Shown here in pieces: positions 42,847 through 51,666 of a stretch of 64,000 bases of DNA. Under the pieces are notes generated by a model. That model was not told where the DNA came from. It did no database searches and saw nothing but the letters and a program-made list of their open reading frames with translations. Position 1 is the first letter of the stretch. Each line of letters opens with the position of its first letter. The translations under genes and the position numbers were made by a program. This DNA comes from Acidobacterium sp. S8 (GTDB lineage: Bacteria > Acidobacteriota > Terriglobia > Terriglobales > Acidobacteriaceae), in contig NZ_LMUM01000037.1 in assembly GCF_009765985.1 (NCBI RefSeq), forward strand, positions 194,113-258,112, written 5' to 3'.

Positions 42847-43715
42847 CGACTGCGATAGAGGCGATGCTGGAGGAACTCAACGACTACGCGGGCCTCTTTC
42901 CGCCTGCTGGCCTCGATATGAAGACCGCAGTCCGAAACTATTCCGAATATCTCAGCGGCGATGACGCGTGGATGCTTGGACGCTTCGTTGTTCCCGCTCA
43001 GCGGCTTGGAGAATTCGCTTCGGTCTTTACGGAAAACTGCTGCGATGAACAGGCTTCGCCCTGGCTCCTGAGTGTTGTTGCTTCCGGAAACGAGGAAGAT
43101 CTGCAGTACATCGCCGACTTTGTGGAGGGAGCGTCTTATCTCGACGCCATTGAGTTTAAAGCGGACAATATCGAACACGCTGAAAAAGTGCTTCTCTCCG
43201 TTCCATCGAGCATGGCTGCCTACGTAGAGTTCGCGCCGAATAAAAGTGAAGAGATGCTGCCTCTGCTGAAGAAGTATGACGCCCGGGCAAAGATACGGTG
43301 CGGCGGTGTTACGGCCGAGGCAATTCCGACTAAGCAATCCGTAGCGCATTTCATCGCCGCCTGCGCGAATGCAGGCGTCGCCTTCAAAGCGACTGCAGGT
43401 TTGCATCATCCGCTGCGTTCCATGCAGAAGCTGACCTACGAGCGGGCAAGCGCCTCTGCCCTCATGTTCGGTTTTGCAAATGTATTTGTAGCAGCAACAA
43501 TGGCATATAACGGCGCGTCCAAGAATGACATCATTCCGGTTCTCGGCGAAGAATCTCCGCAAGCCTTCACGTGGGAAAAGGACAAGGGGATCTGGCTTAA
43601 CTACTCTTATTCGGCAGCACAAATCGCAGAGGCGCGGGAGAAGTTTGCTGTCAGTTTCGGTTCCTGCTCTTTTACCGAGCCAGTGCAGGATCTGAAAACT
43701 CTCGGATGGCTGTAA
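42843..43715 (+). CDS. Conserved protein of unknown function coupled between hmgA and fahA
   Basis: 290 residues from ATG 42843, overlapping hmgA by 4 nt; fahA begins 10 nt before its own end. No named domain recognised. Blocks that look conserved: [22 protein letters not shown] (about 9-30), [19 protein letters not shown] (about 40-58), [22 protein letters not shown] (about 149-170), [16 protein letters not shown] (about 181-196) and [14 protein letters not shown]. Alternating hydrophobic strand and helix segments suggest a TIM-barrel-like fold; the Lys in [10 protein letters not shown] is a candidate catalytic residue. No membrane or export signal. It occupies the slot where maleylacetoacetate isomerase (maiA) usually sits, and no maiA is in the window. 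Role in the pathway is inference. Confidence 0.85.
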   Translation: MTTAIEAMLEELNDYAGLFPPAGLDMKTAVRNYSEYLSGDDAWMLGRFVVPAQRLGEFASVFTENCCDEQASPWLLSVVASGNEEDLQYIADFVEGASYLDAIEFKADNIEHAEKVLLSVPSSMAAYVEFAPNKSEEMLPLLKKYDARAKIRCGGVTAEAIPTKQSVAHFIAACANAGVAFKATAGLHHPLRSMQKLTYERASASALMFGFANVFVAATMAYNGASKNDIIPVLGEESPQAFTWEKDKGIWLNYSYSAAQIAEAREKFAVSFGSCSFTEPVQDLKTLGWL

Positions 43716-45004
43716 CTATGGGGACAAGCTGGGTCGAATCAGCCAATGATGGTGATACAGATTTTCCGCTTCAGAATCTTCCTCTCGGAATCTTTTCGAC
43801 AGCCGATCTTGATCGCCGCGTCGGCGTAGCAATTGGCGATTATGTCCTGGACCTGCATTCCTGTTTCGAGCAAGGTCTTCTCGGAAGCCCGAGTGCCTCC
43901 CTCCTAAAAGCCTATACATCGCATACCTTGAACATTCTGATGTCGGGCGGCCGCAAAGCTGTGAAGCCATTGCGTGCAAGGTTGAAAGAGATGCTTAGTG
44001 CTGAAGCTGCCTCCGAGCTTCGCGACGAGGTAGAAAAACTATTGCATTCTTCATCGGAAGTGACGATGCACCTTCCAGCGGAGATCGGCGACTACACAGA
44101 TTTCTATGCTTCGCTGTATCACGCAACCAACGTAGGCAGACTCTTTCGCCCCGATAACCCATTACTGCCGAATTACAAATACATTCCCATTGGTTACCAC
44201 GGTCGAGCATCCTCAATCGTCTTGAGTGGAGCGCAGATCAAACGTCCTCGCGGCCAGATGAAAGCTCCCGACGCGGAGCACCCGGTCTTTGCTACGAGTC
44301 GCCTCCTCGATTATGAGTTGGAGGCAGGTTTTTTCATCAGTGAAGGAAATCAGCTCGGAACCGACATCCCTCTCGATAAAGCGGAGGCTCATATCTTTGG
44401 ACTCTGCCTCGTCAACGACTGGTCAGCGCGCGACATGCAGGCGTGGGAATATCAACCGCTCGGGCCATTTCTGGCGAAGAATTTCGCGACGACCATATCG
44501 CCGTGGGTGGTGACTATGGAAGCTCTCGAACCATTTCGCGTTCCTGCATTTGAGCGCAGCGCATACGATCCGCAACCGCTGCCGTACCTGGACTCTACAA
44601 GTAACAGCCAGCAGGGCGGCATTGATCTCACGTTGGAAGTATGGCTCTCATCGCAGCGCATGCGTGAAGCAAAGCTGGAGCCGGTGCGTCTGAGCAAAGG
44701 GAATGCGCGCGATTTGTACTGGACACTAGCACAAATGCTCACGCATCACGCCAGTAATGGCTGTAATCTGCGTCCCGGTGATCTGCTTGCGAGTGGAACG
44801 GTATCAGGGCCGTCTAGAGAATCCGTTGGCTGTCTCCTGGAGATGACTCGGCGCGGCGCGGAGCCGATCGAGCTGCCGGGCGGCGAGCAGCGCCGGTTTC
44901 TTGAAGACGGCGACGAAATCATTCTCCGAGGGTATTGCCAGCGGGAAGGCTATCCGAGGATCGGTTTCGGCGAGTGTCGCGGAACGATCGTTCCAGCTTC
45001 CTGA
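43706..45004 (+). CDS. fahA: Fumarylacetoacetase
   Basis: 432 residues. Splits fumarylacetoacetate into fumarate and acetoacetate, the last step of tyrosine catabolism. After the SH3-like N-domain (NLPLGIFSTADLDRRVGVAIGDYVLDL), the metal and active-site segments are FYASLYHATNVGRLFRP (about 126-142, catalytic His), YHGRASSIVLSG (about 157-168), DYELEAGFFISEGNQLG (about 195-211), GLCLVNDWSARDMQAWEYQPLGPFLAKNFATTISPWVV (about 231-268) and GDLLASGTVSGP. The start may be ATG 43706, overlapping the previous gene by 10 nt, or ATG 43718; neither has a strong ribosome site, consistent with coupling. Confidence 0.97.
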   Translation: MAVTMGTSWVESANDGDTDFPLQNLPLGIFSTADLDRRVGVAIGDYVLDLHSCFEQGLLGSPSASLLKAYTSHTLNILMSGGRKAVKPLRARLKEMLSAEAASELRDEVEKLLHSSSEVTMHLPAEIGDYTDFYASLYHATNVGRLFRPDNPLLPNYKYIPIGYHGRASSIVLSGAQIKRPRGQMKAPDAEHPVFATSRLLDYELEAGFFISEGNQLGTDIPLDKAEAHIFGLCLVNDWSARDMQAWEYQPLGPFLAKNFATTISPWVVTMEALEPFRVPAFERSAYDPQPLPYLDSTSNSQQGGIDLTLEVWLSSQRMREAKLEPVRLSKGNARDLYWTLAQMLTHHASNGCNLRPGDLLASGTVSGPSRESVGCLLEMTRRGAEPIELPGGEQRRFLEDGDEIILRGYCQREGYPRIGFGECRGTIVPAS

Positions 45005-45058
45005 AGATTTGCAGTCCCATCCGTTGACCTGAACTGGGATATATCTTCCCGCAGATGA

Positions 45059-45802
45059 CTACTGCAAAATCTTCACCACATTGCGCACGGCATCTTCCGG
45101 CGTCACAAAGCGAAGATATTCTCGTCCTTCAACGCCGCCCATAGGAATCTCTGCTTTGCGGAAGTGCATGCCACTCTGCATCTCATCTTCGAGCGCGATA
45201 TGTACCTCCTGCGCGTCCGTAGCTTCAATGACAGAGAGAACATTCTCCGCTGTAATGCCGCAGCCGGGCATGATGATGATGCGGTCTCCGGCTTCTTCGA
45301 CCATCTTTGCCACCATGGCTGCCCCGTCGACTACCGAAGACGCACCACCCGACGTCAGCACGCGCACCACACCCGTCGAGATGACGGCCTCTAACGCCTC
45401 CAGCAGGTCGCGCGATACATCGATGGCGCGATGAAAGGTAACGGGTAGCGGATGTGCGATCTCAACCAGCTGCTTTGTGCGTTCCGCATCCACCGATCCA
45501 TCGGCGCGCAGTAAGCCGAGCACAATGCCGTCAGCGCCTAATTCCTTAGCGATGCGAATGTCATGCTGCATCGATAGAAACTCGGCGTCGGTGTAAAGAA
45601 AATCTCCACCTCGCGGGCGAATCATGACGTTGATTCCAAGCTTTGCGCTCTCACGCGCGGCCTGGATAGTTCCGGCACTGGGCGTAGTGCCACCCTCCAG
45701 AAGGTTCGCGCATAGTTCAACGCGCTGAGCACCTCCGAGATCAGCGGCGATCACTGAATCGACGGATTCAAGACAAAGTTCGAGTGTGACTGGCTTTTTC
45801 AT
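45059..45802 (-). CDS. cutC: CutC-family TIM-barrel protein
   Basis: 247 residues from the start at 45802; the frame opens earlier but MKKPVTLELCLESVDSVIAADLGGAQRVELCANLLEGGTTPS is the family N-terminus. Also IMIRPRGGDFLYTDAEF-type (about 60-75), DGIVLGLLRADGSVD (about 90), VTFHRAIDVSRD (about 125) and VLTSGGASSVVDG (about 155). CutC was named for copper tolerance in E. coli, later questioned; in many genomes it sits with sugar-metabolism genes, as here (xylulokinase and LacI). No ribosome site is visible, so translation may depend on the upstream gene 25 nt away. Confidence 0.92.
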   Translation of the reverse strand: MKKPVTLELCLESVDSVIAADLGGAQRVELCANLLEGGTTPSAGTIQAARESAKLGINVMIRPRGGDFLYTDAEFLSMQHDIRIAKELGADGIVLGLLRADGSVDAERTKQLVEIAHPLPVTFHRAIDVSRDLLEALEAVISTGVVRVLTSGGASSVVDGAAMVAKMVEEAGDRIIIMPGCGITAENVLSVIEATDAQEVHIALEDEMQSGMHFRKAEIPMGGVEGREYLRFVTPEDAVRNVVKILQ

Positions 45803-45827
45803 AAGGAAGAATGACCTGCTTGAATGA

Positions 45828-46349
45828 TTATTTCGCCTGCGCGAAGGAAACATAGTTGCGGCCGAAGTAAAGGCGATAGTGATCGCCGTCGGCATTGAGT
45901 TGGAGTGGACCAGGGCGCTTGATTTCGGCGTCGTGCTGCACAGGAGCGGTAATGAGATCGTTGGCGGCAATATCCATCACAAGGAAGTGGTCTCCGACGA
46001 TACCCACACCGTATGCACCCGGCTTGAGTGTTTGCCCGCTGAAGTCGAGTGCAACTTCAGTGATGAGATAAGCCTGGTATTTTTGCTGAACACCGCTCGA
46101 ATAGCCCGAGGTGTCTACGAGCGTAGCCAACATATACCTGTCGTTTGTGAAGTGGACACCTGCAGAATTACGCGCCTGAACGGAAGCCGACTGTCCGCGA
46201 AAAAATACCGCATCTGGCAAGAGTTTCGCCGCCTGCTGCGCCGTCACAATCGAAGGCGCCGACTGGCAGAAGCCAGTCAGCGAAGCCGCAAGTAATATCG
46301 CCGCTAAAACAACGGAAGAGGGAAGTGTTCGACTGCTAAAATTTCTCAC
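45828..46349 (-). CDS. Secreted protein of unknown function
   Basis: 173 residues. Signal peptide about 1-29 (LAAILLAASLTGFCQS). The mature part is beta-rich: QQAAKLLPDAVFFRGQSASVQARNSAGVHFTNDRYMLATLVDTSGYS, then YQAYLITEVALDF and LKPGAYGVGIVGDHFLVMDIAAND. I do not recognise a named domain, but the phrase order (AVFFRGQSA-VQ-RN-G, LKPGAYGVG) looks like a conserved acidobacterial exported family. Lies between the LacI regulator (55 nt upstream) and cutC (25 nt downstream) on one strand. Confidence 0.8.
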   Translation of the reverse strand: MRNFSSRTLPSSVVLAAILLAASLTGFCQSAPSIVTAQQAAKLLPDAVFFRGQSASVQARNSAGVHFTNDRYMLATLVDTSGYSSGVQQKYQAYLITEVALDFSGQTLKPGAYGVGIVGDHFLVMDIAANDLITAPVQHDAEIKRPGPLQLNADGDHYRLYFGRNYVSFAQAK

Positions 46350-46404
46350 GTGTTCACCGAAGAAGCCATCAGCGAAAGAGTATCATCCCGATGGTTTCGC
46401 TTGT

Positions 46405-47487
46405 TTAGTGTTTGCGCACAGGGTGCTTGGGATTCGGAGGGCAGGTGGATTCGCGAATGATCAGCTCAGGAACGATTGCAACATGCTCTGGAAAATCCTT
46501 GCTCCCACGAATCCTCTGCAGCAGAAGTCGCGCTGCATGCGTACCCATGCTATGCAGAGGCTGCCGGATCGTTGTAAGGCTTGGGTTGTGATAGGCCGCA
46601 CCCTGAATATCATCGAAGCCGACAATCGAGATATCTTCCGGTACGCGCAGCCCATGGTCACGGAATGCGCGAATGGCACCAATGGCTGCCACGTCGTTGA
46701 ACGAAACCAGCGCGGTGAATGGGCGGTTGTGCGCCAGCAACTGCTGCACGACCGGATAGCCGAGCTCCGGCGACGAGACATTCACCTCCAACTGCACTGT
46801 CAGCTCAGGATGCACCTCAAGTTCGAGCTTGCGCGCGACTGACATCAGACTCTTCCAGCGATCCTCTGAATCGGAGCTGAATGTTTGTCCTCGCATGAAC
46901 GCGATCTGCCTGTGTCCCAGCTGGTAGAGATGATGCAACGCCAGCTCTGCCGCTCTCTTATGATCGAGCGTGATGCTGGTCACGCCCTCGATCTTTCGGT
47001 GCCCTGCCACCGCCACGACTGGCAGCGGCAGGCTGTGCTGTAGTGCCGTGTCGATGGCGATGAAACCTTCAACAGATCGGTCCATCAGCAGCCGTGGATA
47101 CTCTTCAATCAAGTCGGCTTTGCGCCTGTGACTAGCCGTGAGGTAGAAATATCCCTCTTCGAGCAGCACTTCTTCAATGCCGTCCATCACCAGCACGGAG
47201 TAGCCATCGCTCAGCTCCGGCACCAGCACACCCACGGAAAAAGTCTGCTTCTTGCGGAGCGAACGGGCATAGAAGCTCGGGCGATAGTCAAACTTTTTCG
47301 CCGCCGCGAGCACCCGGTCCCGCGTCTCCTGCGGAATCGACCGCACACCAGGTGCATTGTTCAGCACGAGCGAAATAGTAGCGGGGGAAAGATCGAGATA
47401 ATCGCCGAGAATTTTAAGACTGATTGGTTTTCCGGGTAGGAACTCGGTGGGCTTCGTTTCCGTAACCGGAGACTTGCGTTTTGGCAT
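46405..47487 (-). CDS. LacI-family transcriptional regulator
   Basis: 360 residues. Following a basic 20-residue lead, the helix-turn-helix and hinge read ISLKILGDYLDLSPATISLVLNNAPGVRSIPQETRDRVLAAAKKFDYRPSFYARSL (about 22-77). The periplasmic-binding-like effector domain starts at QTFSVGVLVPELSDGYSVLVMDGIEEVL, with FDDIQGAAYHNPSLTTIRQPLHSMGTHAARLLL near the end. Binds a sugar or sugar phosphate and controls transport or catabolic genes. It lies 92 nt downstream of xylulokinase, a likely target. The AATCGATT palindromes near 2.9 and 4.2 kb are LacI-type in shape, but a link to this regulator is speculation. Confidence 0.94.
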   Translation of the reverse strand: MPKRKSPVTETKPTEFLPGKPISLKILGDYLDLSPATISLVLNNAPGVRSIPQETRDRVLAAAKKFDYRPSFYARSLRKKQTFSVGVLVPELSDGYSVLVMDGIEEVLLEEGYFYLTASHRRKADLIEEYPRLLMDRSVEGFIAIDTALQHSLPLPVVAVAGHRKIEGVTSITLDHKRAAELALHHLYQLGHRQIAFMRGQTFSSDSEDRWKSLMSVARKLELEVHPELTVQLEVNVSSPELGYPVVQQLLAHNRPFTALVSFNDVAAIGAIRAFRDHGLRVPEDISIVGFDDIQGAAYHNPSLTTIRQPLHSMGTHAARLLLQRIRGSKDFPEHVAIVPELIIRESTCPPNPKHPVRKH

Positions 47488-47579
47488 ACATGCCTTTGTA
47501 GATGTTCATAACGAAATGTTCAACTGAAATCACAGGGCTGCGCTGCTGGCGCGGGCAACAGGCGCAGTTCCCATGCAGT

Positions 47580-49064
47580 TTAAACACCTTCGCGAATGGC
47601 ACGCAGTGCGGGATAGAGCCGGCGATACATCTTGTAGCCGTCTGCGTAGCTGCGTTCTTCAGATGCTTCCGGCGCAATCTGTTCGGCTACGCGAATCGCC
47701 GTTGCGCATGCTGCATCGGTATCGGGCCACGCGCCAGCACCTACACCGGCCAGCAACGCCGCGCCGAAAGCCGCGCCTTCTTCCGCTTCGAGAATATCGG
47801 AGGGATATCCATAAACGCTGGCTTGAATCGACCGCCACAACGGTCCGCGCGCTCCTCCGCCACCTAGACGAACGCCTTTCACCGGTATGCCGAGTTCGGC
47901 AAAGAGTGTAAATGTATCTTTCAGCGAGTAGGCCACGCCTTCGAGCACCGAGCGTATCAAGTGTCCGCGAGTGTGTGAAGCGGTGATGCCGTAAAAGGCT
48001 GCTGTTGCCTGCGAATCGAGATGAGGGGTGCGCTCACCCAGCAAATAGGGAGCCCACAGCAGTCCGTCGCTGCCTGCTGGAACCTGCTCCGCTTCAGCTG
48101 TGAGTGCATCATAATTTGCTCCCGGAGCGATCACGTCTCGCAGCCAACGCAGCGAAAGCCCAGCCGCCTGGGTAACACCCATCACATGCCAGCGGCCCGG
48201 TACAGCATGGCAGAACGTGTGCAGCCGGCCCAGAGGATCTTTCGTCGGTGCAGCCGTGGCCGCAAAAACTACACCCGAAGTTCCGATCGTTGCAGAGACA
48301 GACCCCGGCTGCAGAATGCCCATGCCAACGGCACCCGCTCCCTGATCGCCAGCGCCGGCGACCACCGGCATGCCTGCAACAAGGCCGGTTGAAGCAGATG
48401 CCTCCGCAGAAATATGAGCGCAAACCTCCGGCGACTCGAAGAGTTGCGGCAGCCACGCTTCATCAATGCCCGCCACACGCGCCACTTCAGAAGACCAGCG
48501 ACGGTTCGTCACGTCCAGAAGCAATGTGCCTGACGCTTCCTGCACATCGATGGCATAGGTCCCGGTCATCCGGTAGCGAACATAATCCTTCGGGCAGAGA
48601 ATATGCGCGATACGCGAGAAGATGTCAGGTTCGTGCTCGCGAACCCACAGCAGCTTGGTGAGAGTAAAATTCGGCAGCGCAGGATTGCAGGTGAGCTCGA
48701 TAAGCCGCTCACGGCCAATCTGCTCGTGCAGCCAGTCGCATTGCGGACCGGTGCGTTGATCGCACCAGATCAGCGAAGGACGAAGCACTTTGCCTTCGGA
48801 GTCAAGCATCACCGCGCCGTGCATCTGTCCGGTCAGTCCGGCGGCGCCAATGTCTGATGCGGCAACGCCGCTTGCAGCCAGCACTTCGCGAATCGCTGTC
48901 TGCGCTGCGCGCCACCAGTCTTCGGGGTCCTGTTCGGCCCATCCGGGATAAGGCGTGCGGAAAGGCTCATGCTCGCTCGAGGCCGAAGCGACCACCTTTC
49001 CGTTTTCATCAATCAACACGGCACGGGTGCCGCCGGTGCCCACATCCAATCCCAGAAAATACAC
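47580..49064 (-). CDS. xylB: Xylulokinase
   Basis: 494 residues from GTG 49064, with AGGA 7-8 nt upstream. FGGY sugar-kinase fold: LGLDVGTGGTRAVLIDENG (4-22, phosphate loop), AGLTGQMHGAVMLDSEGKVLRPSLIWCDQRTG (about 74-105, the MHG motif typical of xylulokinase), GAGDQGAGAVGMGIL (about 240) and GVRLGGGGARGPLWRSIQASVYG (about 395-417). Phosphorylates D-xylulose in the cytosol for entry to the pentose phosphate pathway. No xylose isomerase in the window. Upstream of the LacI regulator on the same strand. Confidence 0.95.
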   Translation of the reverse strand: MYFLGLDVGTGGTRAVLIDENGKVVASASSEHEPFRTPYPGWAEQDPEDWWRAAQTAIREVLAASGVAASDIGAAGLTGQMHGAVMLDSEGKVLRPSLIWCDQRTGPQCDWLHEQIGRERLIELTCNPALPNFTLTKLLWVREHEPDIFSRIAHILCPKDYVRYRMTGTYAIDVQEASGTLLLDVTNRRWSSEVARVAGIDEAWLPQLFESPEVCAHISAEASASTGLVAGMPVVAGAGDQGAGAVGMGILQPGSVSATIGTSGVVFAATAAPTKDPLGRLHTFCHAVPGRWHVMGVTQAAGLSLRWLRDVIAPGANYDALTAEAEQVPAGSDGLLWAPYLLGERTPHLDSQATAAFYGITASHTRGHLIRSVLEGVAYSLKDTFTLFAELGIPVKGVRLGGGGARGPLWRSIQASVYGYPSDILEAEEGAAFGAALLAGVGAGAWPDTDAACATAIRVAEQIAPEASEERSYADGYKMYRRLYPALRAIREGV

Positions 49065-49140
49065 GCAAAAGTCCTTTGATAAACCGAATTAGCAGATCGA
49101 CTTACTCTATCACTAAGCCGGGACAGGAATCTCTAGAGTT

Positions 49141-51624
49141 TCATTCCGAACGCAGGGCTTTGAGCGGATCGACGTTAGCCGCCCTTTGCGCCGGGATGAC
49201 ACTGGCGACAAGTGCGACAAACGCCACGCCCAGCGCGGCAAGCAGGTAGCTCACCGCGTCATAGGACTTCACTCCATACAGCGCTGACGTCAATGCACTC
49301 GCCACCAGAATCGCCAAAGGTATGCCGATGGCGATTCCGCAAGCCGTCAGTATCAAACTATCGCGCATCACCATCCACACCACCTGCCCGCGCTGCGCGC
49401 CTACAGCCATCCGCACGCCAATCTCGATCATACGATTGTTCACCCGGTATGCGAGCGTTCCGTAAAGCCCGGTGGCTACCAGAACTACAGCCAGCAGGCC
49501 AAAGAAGCCCGCCAGTCGCGCAAAGAGCAGTTGTTGCGAAATCGATTCCTGATATTGCGCCAGCTGCGTCATCGGCTTCAGTAACGGCAGATTCGGGTCC
49601 ATCTCCTGCACGACCTTGCGTACTGCGGGAAGAATGGCCATCGGATTTCCGCGAACGCGCATCTCGATATGCATCTCTCCAATCCCCTCGGCCTGGGTAT
49701 AAACCTGCCAGGCCATCGGAATGGGCTCTTCTTCGATGCTTCTGTATTTGTGGTTTTTCACCACGCCGATAATCGTCTTCTGCGATTTTGGATCTTTACC
49801 GCCGATCTGATGACCAATCGGGTTTTCATTCGGCAAGAAGCGTTTCGCGAAAAGCTCATTGACCACAGCGACCTGCGGCGAGTTCGCAGTATCCGACTCA
49901 GCAAACTCGCGGCCCGACAGAACAGGCACTCCAAGCGTATGAAAAAAATCGGCGCCGACAGTATTACGGCGCACCAGACCCTGCTCGCCGTCGGAATTCG
50001 GTGGCTTGCGTCCATCGATCAGCACGGAGCCGTTACTCGACCAGCCCGACCCTATGCGTTCCTGCATAATCGTCACCGATCCAACGCTGGGAAGCATGCG
50101 AAGCTTATCCATGAGCTGCTGATAGAACAAGACCCTTTCCGCATCGGAGTGAGCCTTCTGCGGGTTCACTCCGAAGACGAGCAAACCTTCCACGCGCATG
50201 CCGAGGGAAATGTTTTCGAGATTGCGCAATGTGCGGATCAGCAGGCCTGCACCCACCAGCAGCACCATGCACAGCGACATTTGCAGGGCGACGACGATCC
50301 TGCCGCTGCGAGCTTTGCCTGCGTCGGTATTCGCCGTTGCCGAAGATGTTTTCAGCGCGAGTCCCGGACCACCGGCAAGCGCTACGCGCAGAGGCGCGAG
50401 GCCGAAGATCAGCGCAGCGCCGAGCAGGATCGCTAAAGTGAAGAGGAGCACCACATGATCAGGCACGAGACTGGTCTCAATCCGCGACCACACTGCCAGT
50501 GAATGTGTAGCGGCGATAGCAAATGTCCATGCCAACCCGCCTCCCAGCACAACCAGCAGCAGGCTTTCTGACAGAAGCTGGCGAAACAGCTCTTTGCGAT
50601 CCGCTCCCAGCGCCAGCCGCACGCTGAACTCGCGCTGTCGCGTGGCATTGCGCGCCATCAACAGCATCGCAACGTTGCTCAGCGCGATCAGCAGTACAAG
50701 GCCGACCATCGACAGCAGCGTTCTGAGCGGGCGTCCATAGTCGTCCTCGTAGCCGGGAAAACTCTTCGCGTCCTGAAAGCTCAGTACCGGAGGCTTCTCG
50801 CCAGCTTCCGGATTGCCGATGCCGATATAAGCAGCTCTTTGAAATATCGGCTGCAGCTGGGCAATTGCCTGGTTTTTGGAGACTCCGGGAGCCAACCGGC
50901 CCAGCAAGCGCAGTTCCCACCATTCGGGGTGTTGTAAATAATTCTTGCCATCGTTCTTCACCTCGCCCCAGGGATCGAGCTCCGACCGATCCTGAAATGG
51001 AATCCAGAAGTCGATGGAGTCTCCCGCCTCAGTCCCTTCGAAATTTTCAGCGCCGATACCGACAATCGTGAAAGGGAACCCTTTGACGTAAAGAGTCTGT
51101 CCCAACACGTCAGGACTGCGCGAGAAGCGTTGTGTCCAGTAGTTGTAGCTGATGACCGCAACGGGGGAGTGTTGCACCTCATCCTGCGAAGTGAAGCCAT
51201 GTCCGCGTGCCAATGCCACGCCAAGCCCGCTGAAGTAATTGCCGCTCACGACATCGCCTTGCGCTTCCTCCGGCTCAGTGCCATAGCGCACGGCAACCTT
51301 CCCAACCGCGAGCGGGGCATAGACCATTACCTGCGAAAAAGCGGTATGCTGCTGCCTCAGCGTGTCATAGACGGGGTAGGAAAATGATGTAGTCCAATCA
51401 CCGGTGTTATTGCCTTTGTGAGGCGCTCCCGATGTATTCAGGTACACAACGCGTTCCGGATCTTTTACAGGCAATGACTTCAACAACACAGAATTCATCA
51501 CACTGAAGACAGCCGTATTGGCGCCGATGCCGAGCGCCAGCGTGAGCACGCAGATGGTCGTGAATCCCAGCGACTTCCTCAGCTGGCGAATTCCGTATCG
51601 CAGGTCGTTCAGATATCGATTCAT
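49141..51624 (-). CDS. ABC permease of the large FtsX/MacB type (acidobacterial orphan permease), copy 1
   Basis: 827 residues from the ATG at 51624 (MNRYLNDLRYGIRQLRK); an in-frame start five codons earlier is less typical. Two MacB-like core domains and two FtsX membrane units: first helix FTTICVLTLALGIGANTAVFSVMNSVLL (about 20-47), three-helix block about 320-440 (VLLIALSNVAMLLMARNATRQREFSVRLALGA), then a second periplasmic domain and a final block LLAVVLVATGLYGTLAYRVNNRMIEIGVRMAVGAQRGQVV (about 705-745). No ATPase is adjacent. The family is expanded and orphan in Acidobacteriota. Tandem paralogue of the gene at 51667, 42 nt apart. Confidence 0.94.
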   Translation of the reverse strand: MNRYLNDLRYGIRQLRKSLGFTTICVLTLALGIGANTAVFSVMNSVLLKSLPVKDPERVVYLNTSGAPHKGNNTGDWTTSFSYPVYDTLRQQHTAFSQVMVYAPLAVGKVAVRYGTEPEEAQGDVVSGNYFSGLGVALARGHGFTSQDEVQHSPVAVISYNYWTQRFSRSPDVLGQTLYVKGFPFTIVGIGAENFEGTEAGDSIDFWIPFQDRSELDPWGEVKNDGKNYLQHPEWWELRLLGRLAPGVSKNQAIAQLQPIFQRAAYIGIGNPEAGEKPPVLSFQDAKSFPGYEDDYGRPLRTLLSMVGLVLLIALSNVAMLLMARNATRQREFSVRLALGADRKELFRQLLSESLLLVVLGGGLAWTFAIAATHSLAVWSRIETSLVPDHVVLLFTLAILLGAALIFGLAPLRVALAGGPGLALKTSSATANTDAGKARSGRIVVALQMSLCMVLLVGAGLLIRTLRNLENISLGMRVEGLLVFGVNPQKAHSDAERVLFYQQLMDKLRMLPSVGSVTIMQERIGSGWSSNGSVLIDGRKPPNSDGEQGLVRRNTVGADFFHTLGVPVLSGREFAESDTANSPQVAVVNELFAKRFLPNENPIGHQIGGKDPKSQKTIIGVVKNHKYRSIEEEPIPMAWQVYTQAEGIGEMHIEMRVRGNPMAILPAVRKVVQEMDPNLPLLKPMTQLAQYQESISQQLLFARLAGFFGLLAVVLVATGLYGTLAYRVNNRMIEIGVRMAVGAQRGQVVWMVMRDSLILTACGIAIGIPLAILVASALTSALYGVKSYDAVSYLLAALGVAFVALVASVIPAQRAANVDPLKALRSE

Positions 51625-51666
51625 AGCGCCCCATTCCAATCACTGCAAAACGATCTCGTGATTCTT

